DNA of 64,000 bases from Allantophomopsis cytisporea (lineage: Eukaryota; Ascomycota; Leotiomycetes; Phacidiales; Phacidiaceae), in contig CP103020.1 in the NCBI GenBank assembly GCA_024752435.1, positions 1,860,001-1,924,000 on the forward strand. Reading direction: 5' to 3'. The notes beneath the pieces are model-generated. The model saw nothing but the letters and a program-made list of their open reading frames with translations. It was not told the DNA's origin and did no database searches. Positions 23,532 to 34,649 of the stretch are shown piece after piece (positions within the stretch are counted from its first letter, which is position 1; each line of letters begins with the position of its first letter). The translations under genes were made by a program, and so were the position numbers.

Positions 23532-24693
23532 GGCGACAATTAGAAAGTCTGCTCAGTGCAGACCAAACTCAGCGAGAGGATTGCAAGAGCTGATTGGAGG
23601 GGTGGGGGAAAGGCAAGGCACAAATGGGGAGATGACAAGTTAAGTTGCAAGGTAACACTCGGAGGTACTTCTTTTCGAGCTCTTGGCAAAACACTGTTGT
23701 GCTTCAAGTGATTAAATGTATGTATGAGCGACCGAGTAGTGTGAGTGTGACGGTGCAAGTGTCAGCGACAGAGGAACAGCTGCAGTGTGGGGTAGACCCC
23801 GGAATCTTGTGTCGCTGATAGTGAGGTCAGGTCAGGTAAGGAACGTGGTTTTCATGCGCGCGCGAAAGTATGTCTGCGTATACGGAAGGATGGGGATTGT
23901 GGATTCTTGACGAGAAGCATGCGTATGAAGGAGAGTCGATAGTAAACAGATTCAGAACAACATGGATTTTAAAAACAAGACGGAGGAGATGGATTCGATG
24001 AAGAGAGGAGGAGAAGAAGACCGCGAGATGAGAGGTAGTCACGTTGTGAAGGTAAACGGGGATCTTCTAGGTTTCCGTTAGTAGTGTTGGTGCTCAATTG
24101 CGCCTAAATTGAAAGTGCAGTCAGGTATCCAGGTACTTATTCAGGTACCTACATTACTTACTTCACTTAGACTCTGCCGAAGTACCACCATCACGAATCA
24201 TTCAAGGCATGTTGCCTTATTGTCTGACATATCCAAAGCCTATATGAAAGAGTATAACTGATCTCAAATACTCTAGAAACCCATCTGTATCATCTCCGAT
24301 GTCGTGGTGTTTTCTTCTTTCTTCTTTATGATTTGATGACTGTCAATAGTGTATAATCAAACACTGAAGGTTCATGTTTACTTTTCTATATGTACCATCC
24401 CAGAATACAAAAGCTTGGCCCCTCAAATAGTCGGCTCAAGTGGCTCCGACCACCCATGTCTCCTAAGAACGGACGGCGGCATCATACAGCTGGTGCACCG
24501 TAGCTCTAGATTTATCTTAGCTAAGGTACTCTACTCCCGTACCTACGATGGCTCAGTCTCGGTCTCTTTCGTAGGAGCTCCTCACCGCATCCATAGGATC
24601 CTTTTCAAGCTTCCTCTCATCCTGTCTCCTTATCCACGAAACCATAACCTATTCACATGTCCTTAGAGCTGTACTGACAGATGGGTGTTGATC
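23532..24693. promoter_or_regulatory. Divergent creC/GEM1 intergenic promoter region
   Basis: 1.16 kb between two divergently transcribed genes. It contains SYGGRG-type (CreA-like) hexamers: GTGGGG at 23602-23607 and 23787-23792, and the opposite-strand form CCCCGG at 23797-23802, the last two only 4 bp apart. Matches to a six-base degenerate motif are weak evidence singly. No TATA box stands out. Confidence 0.35.
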
Positions 24694-26637
24694 ATGGCTA
24701 CGGGTATGTCGCATTACACAGTCACGTCATGTTGATAGGATAGACATATTGACAAGCATCATCAAACAGTACGGATATGCGTTTGCGGTGACGAAGGGAC
24801 CGGAAAATCCAGCCTGATTACATCTCTCGTGAAGGATGTATTTGTCAACAATAAGATCCAATCAGTTCTTCCACAGATTACAATCCCTCCGAGTATAGGA
24901 ACTCCCGAAAATGTCACCACCACCATTGTCGATACCTCTGCTCTTCCTCAAGAACGAAACACCCTTCGAAAAGAAATCAGAAAATGCAACATCATTCTAC
25001 TGGTCTATGCAGATCACTACAGTTACGAACGTGTTGCATTGTTCTGGATGCCATACTTTCGATCTCTTGGAGTGAATGTGCCTGTAGTTCTTTGCGCCAA
25101 CAAGTCCGACACCACCCCCAATGTGAATACAGCAGAAATTGTGCAGGATGAGATGTTACCTGTAATGGCAGAATTCAAAGAGATAGATTCATGCATAAGG
25201 ACCAGCGCTCGGGAGCACCATAACGTCAACGAAGTATTTTTCCTTTGTCAGAAAGCCGTCACCCATCCGATAGCACCACTTTTCGATTCGAAGGAGGGGA
25301 ATTTGAAGCCAGCGGCGGTGTCTGCCTTGAAAAGAATATTTTACTTATGCGATAAGGATCAGGATGGATATTTGAACGACCAGGAGATGCACGATTTCCA
25401 GGCGAAGTGTTTTGAGAAACCTCTATCGGCCGAGGATTTGGCCAATATCAAACAGTCTATCAGCAAAGTCTCTTCATCCGTGGAAAGAGGCATCGACCAG
25501 AAGGGCTTCATTCATTTAAACAAGATCTATGCTGAGAAAGGTCGGCATGAGACTATTTGGATCATATTGAGAAAATTTCACTATACGGACAGTCTGAGCT
25601 TGAAGGACAGCTTTTTACATCCTAAATTCGATGTGCCAGAATACTCATCTGCAGAGCTTAGTCCTGCTGGATATCGATTCTTTGTGGATCTGTTTCTTCT
25701 TTTTGATCAGGACAACGATGGAGGCCTCAACGATAGCGAATTGGATGCACTATTTGCTCCTACACCAGGCATGCCATCCTTGTGGTTGGACTCATCGTTC
25801 CCTTCTACAACAGTCCGAAATGAAGCAGGATATATTACCCTCCAGGGTTGGCTCGCCCAATGGTCAATGACAACCTTTGTCTCACCAAACACCACTCTCT
25901 CCTATCTAGCTTATCTCGGGTTCGAACCTTCCAATCCCCGCGACAGTACTACTGTGGCCCTCAAAGTCACAAAGGCACGCAAGCGTCGCAAGAGACCAGG
26001 TCGTGTGGAGCGAAACGTAGTTCTGTGCTACGTTCTTGGGGCCCCAGGCTCTGGGAAATCATCTCTCCTAGATGCTTTCCTCTCACGCCCTTTCACTCAC
26101 TCCTACTCTCCTACAATCAAGCCACGCACTGCAGTCAATAGTGTAGAGCTGACAGGTGGCAAACAATGTTACCTGATTCTCGAAGAACTCGGGGAGCTGG
26201 AGCCTGCTATCCTGGAAAATCGTGCCAAACTCGACGCTTGCGATCTCATTTGCTATACGTACGACTCCTCGGACCCCGACTCTTTCAGCCACATCGTCTC
26301 CTTGCGAGAAAGATATCCACACCTGGATGATCTCCCAGCTGTCTATACCGCCTTGAAGGCTGACCAGGATAAGACTATGCAACGAAGCGAATATCAGCCT
26401 GATGAATACACGCGAAATCTTAACATGGCTACGCCCATGCACGTGTCTACAACTTGGAACTCTATATCTGAATTGTTCGTCACATTGGCTGAGGCTGCTA
26501 CCAATCCGTCAACAGGATTTCCTAAAAACGAAGAGGAAGTGCCAGATCGCACGGGCATGTATGTCGCTCTTGGTGCTACAGCCTGTGCGGGTCTTGCTGC
26601 TTTCATGATCTGGAGAAGAAGTACGAATTCTGTGTAA
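24694..26637 (+). CDS. GEM1: Mitochondrial Rho GTPase Miro (GEM1)
   Basis: A 10 nt first exon (24694-24703) and one long exon (24770-26637) give 625 residues beginning [19 protein letters not shown]. Gem1 is a tail-anchored outer-membrane GTPase of mitochondria, involved in mitochondrial shape and inheritance and in ERMES ER contacts. Order: N-terminal GTPase (P-loop GDEGTGKSS at ~9-17, NKSD specificity loop), first EF hand with [12 protein letters not shown] (~185), second EF hand with [12 protein letters not shown] (~305), second GTPase with GAPGSGKSS (~425), and a C-terminal hydrophobic anchor ([18 protein letters not shown]) followed by RRSTNSV. All hallmarks are intact and length is normal for fungi. 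The intron lies in phase 1 and the joint recreates the expected V-R-I-C strand. It converges with COQ5, 203 bp between stop codons. Confidence 0.95.
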
Positions 26638-26840
26638 TTCATAAACTTGTAATATATATGATACCCAATTCCTATTCACACATCTATATTTTATCCTGTG
26701 CAGTGTGTGGTGGAACTGTGCTGAAATCCGTAGTCGCTTGAAAGGAGTTTTATGACCTGCCATACCCGCTATGATGTCGATCTATATTACATATAATACA
26801 TGTACATTCCCTTTTGTTTGATTCCCCCATGTTCCTTGGC

Positions 26841-27780
26841 TTATGCCTTGGCTGCAGGCTTCACCCCTTTATGAATAGCCGCAATACCACCAGTCAAATC
26901 CTCCCAGCCCTTTCCAGGAATAACAAAACCAGCATCAGCAATCATATCCCTCCACTCCTCCTGCTTTGGGAATCTCTCAATACTCTCCACCAAATACTGA
27001 TAGCTTGCCCTGTCTCCCGCCACCAATTGCCCAATCAGTGGAATTGCCCCAAAACTCCATCTCTTATAAACCTCATTGAAAATCGGGTTTGTAACACCAG
27101 AGAACTCCAAACAAGCGAAAACGCCACCAGGCTTGAGCACACGATACGCCTCCCGCAATGCAACATCCTTATTCGTGAAGTTGCGAATCCCAAACGCTAC
27201 CGTATACAAATCGATCGAGTTATCCTCAATCATGTCCAGCTGCTCCGCATTCGCCTCCACAAAGCTCAGCCGCGGCGAGTTGGCGTACTGGCCCGCCAAA
27301 GACCGTTTGCGGCCCTCAGCCAACATCTCGGGATTAATGTCGCTGATGATGACCGACGTCGAAGGATTGTGGTTGATATTGTCGCTGTGCTCCAGCATCC
27401 TGAACGTGATATCGCCGCTACCACCTGCAATGTCGAGGATCTTCCAGGGCGCGCCGCCCGCGCCGGGATTGAGCGAGCGCACAAAGTGGTCTTTCCACAG
27501 CCGGTGGATGCTGCTTTCGTCAGCCGCTGCATTGGGGCGTCGGATCTTGCGGATGCACTTACCCAAGAGACATCATGTCGTTCATGGTATCGTAGCTGCT
27601 CGCTACGCTGCTGAAGACATTCCGCACCTTTGACTCTTTCTCTGACTCGGGCACCGTCTCGAAGCCGAAATGCGTGGTGCGTTGACCTGTCTGTTGACGC
27701 TGCGCTGCAATGCTCGAGAATTGACGCAGTGGACGGGCACTGTTGAGCCGGAGACTCCGCGGGGCAATTCGAAGGGCCAT
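26841..27780 (-). CDS. COQ5: Ubiquinone C-methyltransferase COQ5
   Basis: Two exons, 27780-27563 and 27510-26841, give 295 residues. COQ5 methylates the benzoquinone ring (2-polyprenyl-6-methoxy-1,4-benzoquinol step) of coenzyme Q in the mitochondrial matrix, using SAM. The N terminus is a presequence rich in Arg/Leu/Ser ([21 protein letters not shown]). The UbiE/COQ5 body follows: [18 protein letters not shown], motif [15 protein letters not shown], motif II region [29 protein letters not shown] with LKPGG, and the family ending ([10 protein letters not shown].., [22 protein letters not shown]). The intron (52 nt) splits Gly and gives [12 protein letters not shown]; reading through it instead gives an unrelated peptide. 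Shares its upstream side with the DUF2433 gene, 2 kb away. Confidence 0.95.
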
Positions 27781-29783
27781 GGTAATGTATTGTTGTGATG
27801 AGTACGGGCTTTATGGCACTTGTGGTGTTGTTGCTGCGAATTGAGTTATGGGTTGGGAATTTGGCGCTAAGATAAGCCGATAAAGGGACTGGGACGTCGT
27901 TGATGTTAAGTCCCTGCTTCTTTACCAGGATGCTTGTCGAATTGTGTTTGAGTTTCAGTATCTTACGTTTCCGACTAGCTCCTTATAGACGGAAGAACAT
28001 AGTGCCCTTGGACGTAAGACATGTCGTCCTTGTCTCTCCTATTTCGTTTCGTTCTTGTCCGGGCCATTCTCCTTGTAGGCTGAAGAAGAATAGCAAGAGT
28101 AGAGGCACTGTCATGATGAGGATTGGGTGTCCGTTGCGGTGTCCATTTTCTTCTTGATTGTTGGAAAGTGGATGAAGAAAGATGTCTATTCGAACAAGAG
28201 CTAGCCTTTATATACAGGTGAGACATTTCATTCGTGAACCATTAAGGTAACGAGCGGACATTTTCACTTTGATATTCCTCCGACTACTGCTACCGGATTT
28301 TGCTCTGCAAATGAAGGCCATCATTCCCAGTTGATCCACCAAGAATGCGGCTGGTAATGATATTGTAAGTCCTTTTCAAAGAATGCAGGCTTTGAATTGC
28401 AGGCTTGAACTCCACTTGTGGGGTATATATCTCTTTGTGATATTCCTTAACCAGGTATAGTCCCAGGTTTTGCTTCATGGCTCGACATGGCCACAGATTC
28501 TTGATTCCAAAGGTAAGTGTTTAGCAATGTGCATGTTTGGTCATTCTTTAGTAAGGAAACCTGGTTTGGGCTTGGGAGAGACGAGGAAAGCTATAATTAT
28601 ATATTCTCGAAATAAAACATTGCCACATCTCTTGGGATGGTTTCTCTCCAAGCCCCCGTATCATACAGCCAAGATGCATAGCTGTTCAGGTACTCGGTCG
28701 TATCTTCCATATCAAATTGCTCAGAAGATATGTGGCCATTGATAACTATGTGGTTCTAAGTAACTATATGACTCACATGATACCAGTACTACTACTCCCA
28801 AACAGTCAGGACCCTTCATTTTATCGTACGCTATTCTGATGACTTTATTGCTATAGAGAATCAAAGCGCCATAGGTCACTGTACGGCTATGAATATTTTC
28901 TTCCATGTTGATGGTCCTGCTTCCTTCATTAATTGAGACGCCCCAGATCAGTGTTCAGCTCAGAATAACGAGGTAATTCAAGACGTTTGTACTATATAGC
29001 CGGATATTTTACACCAGCGAGCTTGAAGACAATCATCAACAGCCACAATCGCCGCCTAAAGTTCATTTCTTGACATCATTGTTAGAATGAAGTCCTCAAA
29101 GCAGATGAGACTATATGCATGTGGTTATGAAAGGCGAAATCGAACAGGAGTATACCAAACAACAACATATTTTATCATTAAGAAAGCGTTCTTAATTCTA
29201 GAACTAAGAAATATGGTAGATACAGTAGATGTTTATATAGATAGACAAGTTCTGTGTTTCTGCTCTACTTAGTAACTCATTTCAGCTCTTATGCTCAGTT
29301 CTTTAACCAACCTTTATAGCCACTTGCTCTTCTCTCGTATTCAACGTAGATGACGGGTAGCTTGAGTGTTAGGAATGAGTGTAATCTAAGATGCTCTGAA
29401 GTGGTTGGTCATAAATATATAGGGGAGTTACTGTACATCATAGAGAATCAGTCTTTGTAAATGAGCATAAGATACATATACAAATATTAATAAAGTGATG
29501 TAAGTACTCACATGTGAAGCACTATACCAGACCGGTGGATCTTCATCCTACCTGGCAGAAACACCAAAGTGGTCGAGCTCAGGCGTTCAGGCAAGAATTA
29601 CGCACCAACACTAGACCCAATTGGTGACACGCGAACGTTGACGATGCTACCAAATGAGCTTCGAAAAGCAACCAGAATCCCCAAACTTGACGCCTTTTCA
29701 CGACCCTTTCTTTGTTCATTTACGCGCATAGATTGATACTCTACCGCACAATTCTTCCTGCAAATACCCGCTCACATACATCC
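27781..29783. other. COQ5/DUF2433 divergent intergenic region
   Basis: 2 kb with no supported gene. A basic 83-codon open frame on the - strand (28226-27975; ARTRTKRNRRDKDD inside) has no family resemblance and lies in the COQ5 leader area; I leave it uncalled. The right half (28,700-29,500) is AT-rich. Confidence 0.45.
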
Positions 29784-32203
29784 ATGGCCCAGGTACGTGA
29801 AAGCTTACGCCAAAGCTTCATCCTTCCATCTTTCCATAACAACAGGAGCTATTCACCATGGCGAAGAAGACCACTGCTCATGGTGTCTCCACCAACCGTT
29901 ATCAGATATTGAGAAAAGCTTCTGATGAGTCTCTTAAAGAGGACCACACGCTGACAGATCTTCCCAAACAGCAACGCCCCCATACCTACAACAACCAGGG
30001 CTACCTTCCAAATGGCGCTGTTGGAGGTCACCCAGCTCTTCCACCTGGAGCCGCTCCACTCCTCCCAAACAATGGACGCATCATTCAACAAGGTGGTATC
30101 AGAGTACTTTGTGTAGCTGATGTCAGAGGTGCGTTCTTTTCTGGAAACAAAAAAATTCTGGAAGATTATCAGCAAGCTGACTCCATGAAGGAAACCTGAG
30201 ATCATTGAACGAGCTTGCAAAACAGGCGCGCGCTGACCACATCATTCACACTGGAGACTTTGGGTTCTACGATGAGACGTCGTTAGATCGCATTGCTGAC
30301 AAGTAAGGAACAATATCAACGACTATGACCAGGATTGGCAGCTGATCTCGTGCTCCTTAGGACTTTGAAGCACGTTGCGCAGTATTCGCCACTTATCTCC
30401 GAGCCCACGAAGAAAGCTATTCAGCAACCAGGTGCTCAAGGCCCTGTCAAGTCGCGATTCCCAGCAAGCGATCTCCCTCTCTCCGAACTTCCTCAATTCC
30501 TGAACGGCACATTCAAGCTTGATGTACCAGTATACACAGTCTGGGGTGCATGTGAAGACGTCAGAGTTTTGGAGAAATTCAGATCGAAGGAGTACAATGT
30601 TGACAAGCTACACATTATTGACGAGGCGAGGTCTATGCTTTTGGATATTGGTGGTGTGAAGCTACGTTTGTTAGGTCTTGGTGGTGCTGTGGTTATGCAT
30701 AAGCTCTTTGACAATGGTGATGGTAAGACTACGATCGCTGGTGGCCAGGGTACGATGTGGACCACACTTCTCCAGATGGGTGAATTGATCAACACTGCGA
30801 ACCGAGTCTACGACCCAACCGAAACCCGTGTCTTTATTACACATGCTTCCCCAGCTCGCGAGGGTATTCTCAACCAGCTTTCTGTTACCTTGAAGGCCGA
30901 TTTCTCCATCTCCGCTGGTCTTCATTTCCGATACGGTTCCTCCTACAACGAATTCAGTGTCAACCCAACTCTCGATCACTACCGCGGAAAGCTCGCTGCT
31001 TCGAAAGCCTCTTTCAACGATGTCTGGGAGACTGTCAAAGGAGAGGTTGAGCCTGCTATTCAACAGAACGAGGCGCAACAGACTCTCCTCCAAAACGCTC
31101 TTGATCTCGTTGAGAAGATGCCACAAACTGCACATGGTGGAAACCCATTCGGTGGACCAGCTGTTGGCCCGGGTGCCAGTGCTGTCGGTCAGGTAGATGA
31201 GAGTGCTTTCAAGAACATGTGGAACTTCAACTTGGCGGATGCTGCTTTCGGATGGCTCGTTCTTGAGGTTCAGGATGGTCGCATTGGTACTGAGATGAGA
31301 GCTCAAGGTTTCAACTTTGCTCACAGAGGTGCTAAGCAACACCCTTCAAGCGCCGCTCAGCAGCCAATTCAGACTGCTAGTGGCTCGGGAACTCCAGGAG
31401 GAAGCAACAACTTGGTTGCAAATGCTCCAACCGGCCCCCAATCTCGCTCACCATCAGGCCAGGCTCCACCACAGCCATTCCAGCGCACTCAGTCTCAGCA
31501 ACAGCAGCCAAGAGGCCCCGCTTCAGCAGGCTCCCCGGCCCCATTCCAACAGAAGCCAGCCACTCCTCAACCATCAAACAACGTCGTCAACCTCCCAGCT
31601 GGTAAGGATGGCGAGAAGTCCACGACCCCTGCCCCAACTAACGGTGCTTCTACAAATGGCGATGGTGCTACATCCCCAATTGCTAAGGCTCCAGCGGAGC
31701 CCATCTATGGTCTCTACGTCATGAATGTTGCCACCGAGGATGGTGTTCGCGAGCTCTTCGACGAGGAGATCCGCTCAACTATTACCAAGGTCGATAAGCA
31801 AGGCCAGGCTAAGACCGCCATTTTCAAGACCGAAAACGACAGAGATGCTGCTTTTGCTCAGCTTCCAGAAGAGTTCAAGCACCGCCACGGCGAAGACCGT
31901 TCAAAGCCTTTGGTCAAGATCTATATTCCACGAGATAGCAGCCGTTACTCAGCTCGAGGAGGTGGAGCTGGTACCTGGGGATCAAGCCGCGGTGGAGCAC
32001 AGAGTCAAAGCGGCTACCGAAGTGACCGTGGTGATCGTGGAGCCAGTGACAGCGAAGGTGGACGTGGACGTGGCCGTGGTGGTAGAGGTGGACGAGGAGG
32101 TGAGAGAGGTCGCGGCGACAGAGGCAGAGGTAGAGGTGGTTTCACTAAGGAAGGAGGAGCCTCTCCAGCACCAGCTGCGGCCACCACCGGTGGTGAATCC
32201 TGA
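29784..32203 (+). CDS. DUF2433 metallophosphatase-like protein with RGG tail
   Basis: Exons 29784-29792, 29846-30128, 30191-30302 and 30361-32203 give 748 residues. If the first intron is only in the leader, the in-frame ATG at 29858 gives 741. The N-terminal half has the layout of a calcineurin-like phosphoesterase: IRVLCVADVRGNLRSLN in place of D-x-H-G, then HIIHTGDFGFYD (GD motif), VYTVWGACED (GNHE-like position) and ETRVFITHASPARE (GH-like position). The classic metal-binding His/Asn residues are partly replaced, so activity is uncertain. I recognise it as the fungal DUF2433 family. From about residue 390 it becomes Pro/Gln/Ser-rich low complexity, then a small RRM-like fold (IYGLYVMNVATEDGVRELFD..), and finally an RGG/GRGRGG tail typical of RNA binding. 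This suggests an RNA-associated cytoplasmic protein; function not known to me. Confidence 0.8.
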
Positions 32204-34649
32204 ACTCGCCAAACCTCTTTACGCCTAATGCCAATGTCTCTCCCCCTTTCCATCAGTTAAGGGAGGATCGACTTCCACATATCACCCAAAAGTTTGCGTT
32301 CATACAAAATTCTTCTAATCGCTTTTTTCCTCATGCCCGAATATTCGCGGCGAGGGGGAGATGGAGGGGGCGGATCTTCGCTGGATTCATGGACTTTGGA
32401 GTTTTTTTTTACGTATGAATATTAAGCTTATGTCATCACTCATTGATGTAGAAACATGCAATGAGATGAGATGACTATGATGGCTTGCTCTATTCACCTT
32501 TATTTTTCGCTCGGAGCGATGGGCTTACCTCATCGGCACCGTGTGATTCTTGCCTGCCGTTTTTCCTTTATTTGGTCTGTGAGGGGTTGTACGCTTGTTT
32601 GCGGCTGGGGAGAGCGTGTATAGCATAGAAGAATAAGATATCAGAGTCTACAATTGTAATAACAATGTGAAATTTGTGTTTTATTTTGAGTAGCAAGTGA
32701 CGGATGTCTGCAGGATTGGAACTTTTATACCACATGAATATTCAACAACAGAAAGCATGAGAATGCATGACTTCGAATGACCTTGCTGCTCTGTATAGTC
32801 GAGTTATTCTCAATATGTCTACAGTACTGAATGACGGTATGCTGTCGAACAAATCCATAGTTTCAATAGACTTCCGAGCCTTGATGCTTGTCCAATAGAA
32901 CACTAAGTAGCTGCTTTTACGATGGTAGGCTTCAGTATGTTCATGACTCTGAAGAGGGCTGGTCTGTCATTGAAAGGCTATGCGAGGATATAATCGGATT
33001 AAAGATTTGGAAGTGAGCCATTTAGTGAAATTTGTGTCTTATCTGTGACCAAGTGCCTAATCTCAATGCTGTTTGGCATGTAAAATGTAGCATAGCGCTG
33101 GCTGTTGGTGTTGCTACACCCATGTTGCAAAAGTTTGAATCACAAGAGAAAATGGCACCCTGTTTTATATCTGTAATAGCTCAACGATACAACCTTTAAA
33201 GAAGTCCTTCTACTATCCATTGAAATAGAAGATTATCAGGAGTATAGGATACTTTCGAGAAAAACTATTTGATTTTGGTGAATTAGCGGTAAAACGATGT
33301 ACTACCTATATTTCTGTCTTTTTCATACCTAAGTCCTGAAATACATAACCAAATTAGGAGCTGTGAATATGATATAACCTGGTACTTCAGACGAATAGAT
33401 TTGAGTCTTTACATTTATTATAAAATACTAATAGAGTATAATATTTTGATAATAAAAGTAGGGGTTTTGCTGGTTTTCAGCAAATGATTCAAACTTTTGC
33501 AGCATCACTGTAAATCAGCTGCTGGAAACGCATAACCTTCCTTACAAATCAAGGTACCTGCTTTGAACGAAATCGCAGGTAATTGTTATCGTCCTCCATC
33601 TAGTTTCCTATGTGTTAGTTACTTATTTGAAAATTTGATTTGCTTGGTAGAGATTAAGATTAGCATTTCAGAAAGTTTTGAAAACAAAGTGCAGATGCTC
33701 ATGCGTATGATTCTGAATTTGAGTCTAGAGATGAGTCCGGTTCGTTTTCTTTCTAGGGTCACAAGTCACTTGAGACCTTCAAGTATCGCGTTCTCCAACT
33801 ATATCGAGACCTGTTTGCTCCTCTGATGAGGACGCAATCATAGAGCGACCAGCCAAATAAACAATGACGGTATTAGAATATCTATCTCCTTAAACCCCGA
33901 CAGCCCATACTTTCTACGGATCCCGCAAATTGGAAGCTGCTCACATGTATCGCGACTCCGGGCTAATGTATTTATAACTTCAAAGTCCTCACATTCCCAC
34001 TCCGAAGGCCCCTACGTTCTTCGCAACTACATCAAAACATTGCCGTTGGAGATCATCGCATGTCCCAGAGGCGTCTTCCCTGGCTCTACACTCTCGCACA
34101 AGAGAACTCTTAATAACTACTTATATATCACTTTGCTGTCCCATCATGGAAGATCTAGGTAAATACTAGAATCGGGCTCTTTTATTGGAGTGCTATTATT
34201 AATGTTCTAATATGCTACTCAAAGACAATACAATGCTATGCTCGAATCACTATGATGTTGGTATCAACCCAAAGGCTTACCCATCCAGTGACAAAGGAGT
34301 ATTGGGTGCCATGCAAACGCTTTTGAAACCACCGAACCTCTTCCCATAGTGTCGAGGTTCGGAAAAAGCAAAGCTCAAGTCCTGCTCGAAATATCCTGAC
34401 ATCTCTAAATGTACACTACAAAGCTTAATAGTAATAATCCTACAAGGTGGCTAGCCACAAAAGCCAGCCCCTAACGGTGCCCACAAGGAGTGCCGTGTAA
34501 CGCCAAATAAAAATACAAAGCCGGCAAACGACGTACATCATGACGCCCAACACGTCAAGAACAGCTAGTAGTCCATATTCATCTACTAGAGAAGCCGGTG
34601 CATGTAGTCCGCCAGGAATTATGCCGTAGCCCTGCTTAGTCCTTACGAG
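32204..34649. other. Gene-free stretch
   Basis: 2.4 kb between the DUF2433 gene (+) and the long ORF on the - strand, so both 3' sides point in. AT-rich in the middle; no open frame longer than 88 codons and no splice-linked chain found. Confidence 0.5.

Noticed and set aside
27975..28226. Basic 83-codon open frame on the - strand upstream of COQ5
   Set aside because: No homology recognised; overlaps the likely COQ5 leader and starts without supporting context.
31317..32253. Several open frames of 66-223 codons on both strands over the DUF2433 gene
   Set aside because: Shadows caused by the Pro/Gln and RGG repeats of the real gene.
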